DNA from: Peristeroidobacter soli
Lineage (GTDB): Bacteria > Pseudomonadota > Gammaproteobacteria > Steroidobacterales > Steroidobacteraceae
Assembly (NCBI RefSeq): GCF_004138485.1
Contig: NZ_ML142848.1
Span: forward strand, 780,640 to 844,639
DNA: 64,000 nt
Direction: 5' to 3'
The notes under the pieces were generated by a model that worked only from the letters and a program-made list of their open reading frames with translations, was not told the DNA's origin and made no database searches. Both the position numbers and the translations under genes were made by a program. Numbering within the stretch: position 1 is the first letter of the stretch; each line of letters opens with the position of its first letter. Positions 59,426 to 64,000 of this stretch are shown here, piece after piece.

Positions 59426-60561
59426 GCATCGATACCATCGATTCATCACGCACTCAGCGCACACTGACCGGCACCGCGCAGCTCTTGCTGGCGTTGCATC
59501 TCGACGGTCCGCTGTTCATCGCACTGTGCATGGTCGGCGCGGTTGGCAGCATCGTGCTGTTCAGCGCCTCGGGCAGCAGTCTCGACATGCTCGAAGCGCA
59601 GTTGATGCGTTTCGCGCTCGGTCTGATCGCGATGATCATGCTGGCTCAAGTGCCGCCTCGAATCATTCGTAATGCCGCGCCGGTGGCCTGGGTGCTCGGC
59701 CTGCTCCTGTTGCTGGCCGTGATGTTCCAAGGCGATATCGCGATGGGCGCGCAGCGCTGGCTCGATCTGGGCTTCGTGCGTTTCCAGCCTTCCGAAATCA
59801 TGAAGCTGGCGGTGCCACTGGCCTGCGCGTGGTTTCTGCATGAGCGGCCCTTGCCGCCGAGCTTCACATCGTTGCTGGTGCTGGCGCTCGGCATCGGCAT
59901 TCCGACGTTGATCATCGCCGAGCAACCGGACCTGGGCACATCGCTGCTGGTCGCCGCGGGCGGCGGCATGGTCGTGCTGCTCGCCGGTCTGCAGTTCAAA
60001 TACATCCTTTCCGTGGTCGGCCTGCTCGTGCCGGTCGCCATCGGCTCGTGGCATTTCCTGCTACACGACTATCAGAAACAACGCGTGCTCACGTTCCTGG
60101 ATCCGCAAAGCGATCCGCTGGGCTCGGGCTATCACATCATTCAATCGCAGATTGCGATCGGCTCGGGCGGCGTGTTCGGCAAGGGCTATCTCAACGGCAG
60201 TCAGGCGCAGCTGGAGTTCCTGCCCGAGCGTTCCACCGACTTCATTTTCGCCGTGGTCGGCGAGGAATGGGGCCTGATCGGCCTGGTGACCATCATTCTG
60301 CTGTTCATGTTCGTCATCGGCCGGGCGCTGTATCTGGCCGCGACGGCGCACGACACGTTCTCGCGGCTGGCCTCGGGCAGCCTGGCGCTGACGTTCTGCG
60401 TGTATGTTTTCGTCAATACCGGCATGGTCACCGGCCTGCTTCCGGTGGTCGGCGTGCCGCTGCCATTCGTCAGCTATGGCGGTACTGCAATGGTGACCCT
60501 CATGGCCGGTTTCGGTATTCTCATGTCCTTGTGCGCGAAGCGGAAACTGGTGAGCCGTTGA
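59422..60561 (+). CDS. rodA: Rod-shape SEDS glycosyltransferase RodA
   Basis: A 379-residue polytopic SEDS polymerase. Signatures include GAQRWLDLGFVRFQPSEIMKLAVPL, the catalytic-region WHFLLHDYQKQRVLTFLDPQSDPLGSGYHIIQSQIAIGSGG, LPERSTDFIFAVVGEEWG and GVPLPFVSYGG. It polymerises lipid II in complex with PBP2. It overlaps mrdA by 4 bp and the mltB start by TTGA. Confidence 0.97.
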   Translation: MSIDTIDSSRTQRTLTGTAQLLLALHLDGPLFIALCMVGAVGSIVLFSASGSSLDMLEAQLMRFALGLIAMIMLAQVPPRIIRNAAPVAWVLGLLLLLAVMFQGDIAMGAQRWLDLGFVRFQPSEIMKLAVPLACAWFLHERPLPPSFTSLLVLALGIGIPTLIIAEQPDLGTSLLVAAGGGMVVLLAGLQFKYILSVVGLLVPVAIGSWHFLLHDYQKQRVLTFLDPQSDPLGSGYHIIQSQIAIGSGGVFGKGYLNGSQAQLEFLPERSTDFIFAVVGEEWGLIGLVTIILLFMFVIGRALYLAATAHDTFSRLASGSLALTFCVYVFVNTGMVTGLLPVVGVPLPFVSYGGTAMVTLMAGFGILMSLCAKRKLVSR

Positions 60562-61541
60562 GATTGAATCTGCTATCCCTTGCGCCCTTGGTCCTGTCCG
60601 CTGTTGCGTCGCCTGCGCTCGCCTTCGATATCAAGCGCCCGGAAGTCCGCTCCTTCATCGACACCATGACGCGCGAGCACGGCTTCGACAAAGCCAGGCT
60701 CGAAGCGCTGCTGAAGACCGCTGAGACCAAGCAACCCATTCTGGATGCCATCAGCCGCCCCGCCGAGCGCGTGGTGCCGTGGTGGGAATATCGCGAGCGT
60801 TTCCTCACCGACAAACGCATCAACCAGGGCGCCGACTTCTGGGTCGGCCATGGCGAGAAACTCAAGCAAATTCCCGATCCGCAGCTGGCCAACACCGTGG
60901 TCGGCATTCTCGGCGTGGAGACCTCGTTCGGTCGCATCACCGGCCGCTACAAAGTGCTCGATGCGCTGGTGACATTGGGTTTCGATTACCCGCCGCGGGG
61001 TGAGTTCTTCCTCGGCGAGCTGAAGGAATTCCTGTTGTTGTCGCGCGAAGAGAAGGTCGACCCGGCGACCGTGCTCGGCTCCTACGCCGGCGCCATGGGC
61101 GCGGCGCAGTTCATCTCCTCCAGCTACCGCAAGTGGGCGGTGGACGGCGATGGCGACGGGCATCGCGACCTGTGGCACAGCTGGGACGACGTGATCGGCT
61201 CGATCGCGAATTATCTGGTCGAGAACGGCTGGGTGAACGGCCAGCCGGTAGCGGTCGACGCCACGCTCGGCAACCCCGACCTGTCGCGGTTTGACATCAA
61301 GTTGGCTTTGAACGAAACCGTGCAATCATTACGCGACAAGGGCGTGAAGTTCGAGACCAGTCTGCCGCCGGACGCTCCGGCCATGCTGGTCGTGGGTCAG
61401 GGCAAGGACGGGCCGCTGTATCGGGTCGGCTTCAACAACTTCTACGCCATCACGCGGTATAACCGCAGTCCGATGTATGCCATGGCGGTACACGACTTGG
61501 GCGAGGCCATTCAGAACTTCATGAGGGATACCGAGAGATGA
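60558..61541 (+). CDS. mltB: Lytic murein transglycosylase B
   Basis: A 327-residue exported muramidase. With the TTG start at 60558 (overlapping the rodA stop as TTGA), the protein begins MRLNLLSLAPLVLSAVASPALA, a signal peptide without a lipobox cysteine. The catalytic glutamate is E121 in LGVETSFGRITGRY, and AGAMGAAQFISSSYRKWAVDGDGDGHRDLW is a conserved MltB core. No better ATG exists near the signal peptide; the long upstream open frame is antisense-like rodA sequence. It trims peptidoglycan as the wall grows. Confidence 0.92.
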   Translation: MRLNLLSLAPLVLSAVASPALAFDIKRPEVRSFIDTMTREHGFDKARLEALLKTAETKQPILDAISRPAERVVPWWEYRERFLTDKRINQGADFWVGHGEKLKQIPDPQLANTVVGILGVETSFGRITGRYKVLDALVTLGFDYPPRGEFFLGELKEFLLLSREEKVDPATVLGSYAGAMGAAQFISSSYRKWAVDGDGDGHRDLWHSWDDVIGSIANYLVENGWVNGQPVAVDATLGNPDLSRFDIKLALNETVQSLRDKGVKFETSLPPDAPAMLVVGQGKDGPLYRVGFNNFYAITRYNRSPMYAMAVHDLGEAIQNFMRDTER

Positions 61542-62362
61542 AGACGCGGGCCTGGCGACCCTCAACGTCTCATCGGCTTCCTTTCCTGCTGGCTCTGATC
61601 GTTGCCGGCTGCAGCACGCCGCCTTCGGTCATCAGTCCGCCCAAACATCCGCCGTTGCCCTCGCCCGGCCCCATACCGGCAGACATAGAAAACATTCCTG
61701 ATCCCGTGCCTCGCGCCGAGCCCCGCTCGGCTCGCGGCAATCCGCCGTTCTACGATGTGCTCGGCAAGCGCTATTTCGTGCTCAACACCGCCGAAGGTTA
61801 CCTGGAGCGCGGTGTCGCGTCCTGGTACGGCCCGGGCTTTCACGCCGCCAACACCTCCAACGGCGAAAGTTACGACATGTACGCCATGACCGGGGCCCAC
61901 AAGACCCTGCCGCTGCCCGCGTATGTCCAGGTCACGAACTTGAGCAACGGCAAGCACGTGGTCGTGCGCTTGAACGATCGCGGACCGTTCAAGGAAGGTC
62001 GGATCATCGATCTTTCCTACACCGCCGCCGCCAAGCTCGACATGCTCAAGGCCGGCACGACGTTCGTCGAAGTGCGTGCCCTCACGCCGATGCAAAAGTC
62101 CGCACCGCCGCCGGCGCCGGCCGCCACCTCGGACTTGTATGTGCAGGCGGGCGCGTTCGGCACCGAAGCCAACGCCACCAAACTGCTCGGACAACTGCGT
62201 GCCAAAGGCATCGACAACGCGTTCGTGCGTGAGGACCAGGTCGATGGCAAGGCGCTGTACCGCGTGCGTGTCGGGCCGATTCCGAGCGTCAACGAATTCG
62301 ATAAAGTGGTGAAGCGCCTGCGCATGCTGGGCTTCCCCGACGCCCGCCTCGCTGCCAATTGA
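61538..62362 (+). CDS. rlpA: Septal ring lytic transglycosylase RlpA
   Basis: A 274-residue lipoprotein. The signal peptide ends with the lipobox LIVAGCS (C25). The central double-psi barrel has GVASWYGPGFHAANTSNGESYD and VVVRLNDRGPF with the catalytic aspartate and downstream RIIDLSYTAA, and the C-terminus is a SPOR domain (YVQAGAFGTEANATKLLGQLR) that binds denuded septal peptidoglycan. It overlaps mltB by 4 bp. Confidence 0.94.
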   Translation: MKTRAWRPSTSHRLPFLLALIVAGCSTPPSVISPPKHPPLPSPGPIPADIENIPDPVPRAEPRSARGNPPFYDVLGKRYFVLNTAEGYLERGVASWYGPGFHAANTSNGESYDMYAMTGAHKTLPLPAYVQVTNLSNGKHVVVRLNDRGPFKEGRIIDLSYTAAAKLDMLKAGTTFVEVRALTPMQKSAPPPAPAATSDLYVQAGAFGTEANATKLLGQLRAKGIDNAFVREDQVDGKALYRVRVGPIPSVNEFDKVVKRLRMLGFPDARLAAN

Positions 62363-62375
62363 CATGAACTGATCC

Positions 62376-63257
62376 ATGCCCGATCCGCTATCGCAGTGCT
62401 ACCTCAATGGCGAGTATGTAGCGCTGCGTGATGCTCGAATCTCGCCGCTCGACCGGGGATTCCTGTTCGGCGACAGCGTGTATGAAGTGCTGCCGGTGTT
62501 CGGCGGGCGGATGTTTCTATTCCGCGAGCACTTCGACCGGCTGGCCCGCAGCCTGCGCGAGATCCGCATCGAGAATCCGCACACTCACGAACAGTGGCGC
62601 GGCATTCTCGAGCAACTGATCGCTCGCAATGGCAGCAGCGATTGTTACGTTTATGTGCAGGTGAGTCGCGGCGCCGAGTTCGGGCGCAATCATGCGTTCC
62701 CGGTCGTGGCGGTCCCGCCCACCGTGTTCGCGATGGCCTCGCCTCTGCCTGTGTTCACCGATGCTCAGCGTGCGGCAGGGGTATCCGCGATCACTGTCGA
62801 AGACTTTCGCTGGGGCCGATGTGACATCAAGAGCACGGCGCTGCTCGCCAACGTGCTGATGAAACAGCAAGCGCTCGACGCGGGCGCCAACGAAGCGATC
62901 ATCGTGCGCGACGGCGAAGTCATGGAAGGCTCATCGACCAGCGTGTTCGTCGTGAAGAGCGGCGTGGTCGCCACGCCGCCGAACAGTCACCGCATTCTTC
63001 CGGGCACGACGCGCGATGCCGCGCTGTCGCTCGCAAACAATGTCATGCCGGCGGAGATTCGCAGGATCTCCACCGATGAACTGCGCTCAGCCGATGAGGT
63101 CTGGATTTCCGCCGCGACTCGCGATGTGCTGCCGGTGACCAGTATCGACGGCGCACCGGTCGGCAGCGGTCGCCCGGGCCCTGCGTGGCTGCGTATGGCG
63201 GATTCGTTCGTCAAGCTCCGCCAGGACCTGGCCGGCACCCCCGCCTACACGCCCTGA
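62376..63257 (+). CDS. D-amino acid aminotransferase-like, class IV PLP enzyme
   Basis: A 293-residue fold-type IV aminotransferase. DRGFLFGDSVYEVLP is the typical N-terminal motif, K152 (DIKSTALLANVL) holds PLP and EGSSTSVFVVK with PGTTRDAAL completes the site. Placed in the peptidoglycan cluster 13 bp after rlpA, it probably interconverts D-alanine and D-glutamate for wall precursors. Aminodeoxychorismate lyase or a branched-chain aminotransferase are less likely alternatives. Confidence 0.88.
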   Translation: MPDPLSQCYLNGEYVALRDARISPLDRGFLFGDSVYEVLPVFGGRMFLFREHFDRLARSLREIRIENPHTHEQWRGILEQLIARNGSSDCYVYVQVSRGAEFGRNHAFPVVAVPPTVFAMASPLPVFTDAQRAAGVSAITVEDFRWGRCDIKSTALLANVLMKQQALDAGANEAIIVRDGEVMEGSSTSVFVVKSGVVATPPNSHRILPGTTRDAALSLANNVMPAEIRRISTDELRSADEVWISAATRDVLPVTSIDGAPVGSGRPGPAWLRMADSFVKLRQDLAGTPAYTP

Positions 63258-63308
63258 GCGGTGAATTGCGGCTTGACTTGACGCCTTTCAGGCCGCATAT
63301 CGGGCGCC

Positions 63309-63581
63309 ATGACCGAAACCAGCAAAGACACCCTGTTCGAGTTCCCCTGTGACTTTCCCCTGAAAGTCATGGGCCGGCATACGGACGACTTCCGCAGCAT
63401 CGTGCTGGGCATCGTGCAGAAGCACGCCGGCCCCATCGAGGCCTCCAACATCGAAGAGCGGCCCAGCAGCAGCGGCAGCTATCTGAGCCTCACCTGCACG
63501 TTCACGGCGCAGAGCAAACAACAGTTGGACGAACTGTACCGCGAGCTCACGGCGCACGAGCGCGTGATGGTGGTTCTGTAA
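63309..63581 (+). CDS. ybeD: YbeD/DUF493 family protein
   Basis: A 90-residue alpha-beta protein beginning LFEFPCDFPLKVMGRHTDDFRS and ending SYLSLTCTFTAQSKQQLDELYRELTAHERVMVVL, matching YbeD. In many gammaproteobacteria it lies between the dacA/rlpA cluster and lipB. Its biochemical role is unsettled. It is the last plus-strand gene of the cluster. Confidence 0.92.
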   Translation: MTETSKDTLFEFPCDFPLKVMGRHTDDFRSIVLGIVQKHAGPIEASNIEERPSSSGSYLSLTCTFTAQSKQQLDELYRELTAHERVMVVL

Positions 63582-63589
63582 GCCGATCG

Positions 63590-64000
63590 TCAGTCGGCCG
63601 CGACGCGAATGACGACCTTGCCGGTCGAGCGCCGGGTGTTGAGCATGTCGAGCGCTTCGGTGAAGCGTTCCAGGCCCTCGAGCTCGGTGACGTGCGGCTT
63701 GATCTTGCCGCTCTCGAACAACTCGAACAGCGCTTTCAAGTTGGCTGCATGAAGCGCCGGTTCTTTGCGAGTGTGCGCGCCCCAGAAGACGCCGACGAGT
63801 GAGCATCCCTTGAGCAAGGCCAGGTTCAGAGGGATTGCCGGAATCTTGCCGCCGGCGAAGCCGATGACCAGATAACGCCCGTTCCAGGCCATCGAGCGAA
63901 CGACCTGCTCGGCGAAGTCCGCGCCGACCGGATCGTAGGCCACATCGATGCCGCGATCGCCGGTGAATTCCATCACCTTCGCTTTGATCGTGTCCTGTGT
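63590..64000 (-). CDS. NADPH:quinone oxidoreductase/zinc-binding dehydrogenase (partial)
   Basis: The last 136 residues of a medium-chain dehydrogenase; the N-terminus lies beyond the right edge. GIDVAYDPVGADFAEQVVRSMAWNGRYLVIGFAGGKIPAIPLNLALLKGCSLVGVFWGAHTRKEP and the closing RSTGKVVIRVAAD are typical of quinone oxidoreductase-like enzymes. It converges on ybeD with 8 bp between. Confidence 0.9.
   Translation of the reverse strand, partial: TQDTIKAKVMEFTGDRGIDVAYDPVGADFAEQVVRSMAWNGRYLVIGFAGGKIPAIPLNLALLKGCSLVGVFWGAHTRKEPALHAANLKALFELFESGKIKPHVTELEGLERFTEALDMLNTRRSTGKVVIRVAAD

Noticed and set aside
57461-59464. A 667-codon minus-strand open frame opposite mrdA
   Set aside because: Same shadow effect; mrdA carries all penicillin-binding motifs on the other strand.
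60048-61541. A longer MltB reading frame beginning inside rodA
   Set aside because: The extension is out-of-frame rodA; the TTG at 60558 starts a proper signal peptide and overlaps the rodA stop.

Overview
The window is about 64 kb of GC-rich, densely coding bacterial chromosome with no rRNA, tRNA, CRISPR array, transposase or prophage gene that I could see. Gene content (glcDEF, malate synthase G, B12-dependent metH, hslO, ZapE, FdxA, XerD/DsbC, and a mreBCD-mrdA-rodA-mltB-rlpA-aminotransferase-ybeD cell-wall cluster divergent from gatCAB) fits a gammaproteobacterium of the Xanthomonadales/Nevskiales/Steroidobacterales type. The assignment rests on gene order and family recognition only.

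Layout. 1-5.7 kb (minus): a three-gene transcription unit of serine hydrolase, TonB-dependent receptor and a beta-propeller amidohydrolase that runs off the left edge. 5.9-7.7 kb: an MFS transporter and a Tat-signal Dabb protein. 7.8-13.8 kb: glycolate oxidase glcDEF converging on malate synthase G. 13.8-21.4 kb: a tightly overlapping minus-strand operon resembling the aerobic 2-aminobenzoyl-CoA pathway (fused monooxygenase/reductase, SDR, enoyl-CoA hydratase, acyl-CoA dehydrogenase, RidA, second old-yellow-enzyme), divergent from a MarR regulator. 21.4-25.5 kb: Nudix, FdxA, DsbC, XerD, PlsC. 25.5-36.1 kb: branched-chain amino acid/acyl-CoA catabolism (leucine dehydrogenase, thiolase, GntR/FCD regulator, isovaleryl-CoA dehydrogenase, enoyl-CoA hydratase, two SDRs, ETF-ubiquinone oxidoreductase, and a truncated acetoacetyl-CoA synthetase-like protein). 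36.2-42.9 kb: ZapE, a TPR protein and a divergent 1292-residue BTAD/AAA/TPR regulator. 42.9-48.5 kb: sahR-like/metF/metH operon with a perfect 20-bp operator. 48.7-49.2 kb: two tiny coupled membrane proteins. 49.3-54.6 kb: alcohol dehydrogenase, Hsp33, gatBAC. 54.8-63.6 kb: the elongasome and cell-wall cluster. Right edge: a partial quinone oxidoreductase.

Most notable points: (i) an acetoacetyl-CoA synthetase homologue that has lost its C-terminal domain and changed three nucleotide-site motifs while keeping an open frame; (ii) a giant BTAD regulator whose embedded cyclase domain has lost both metal-binding aspartates; (iii) the SAH-responsive-type met operon with promoter and palindromic operator readable base by base; (iv) the aminobenzoyl-CoA cluster, which carries RidA and an extra OYE but no CoA ligase; (v) a leucine-type cluster without carboxylase or HMG-CoA lyase; (vi) a short dispersed repeat whose two best copies differ only by transitions; (vii) a 53-residue membrane peptide gene coupled by an ATGA overlap. 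No intergenic gap exceeds 300 bases; the largest are the 283-bp dsbC-xerD gap, the 267-bp gap upstream of the met operon and the 241-bp gatC-mreB gap, each described below. No wholly new multi-gene system is evident; the strongest candidates for new biology are (i), (ii) and (vii).
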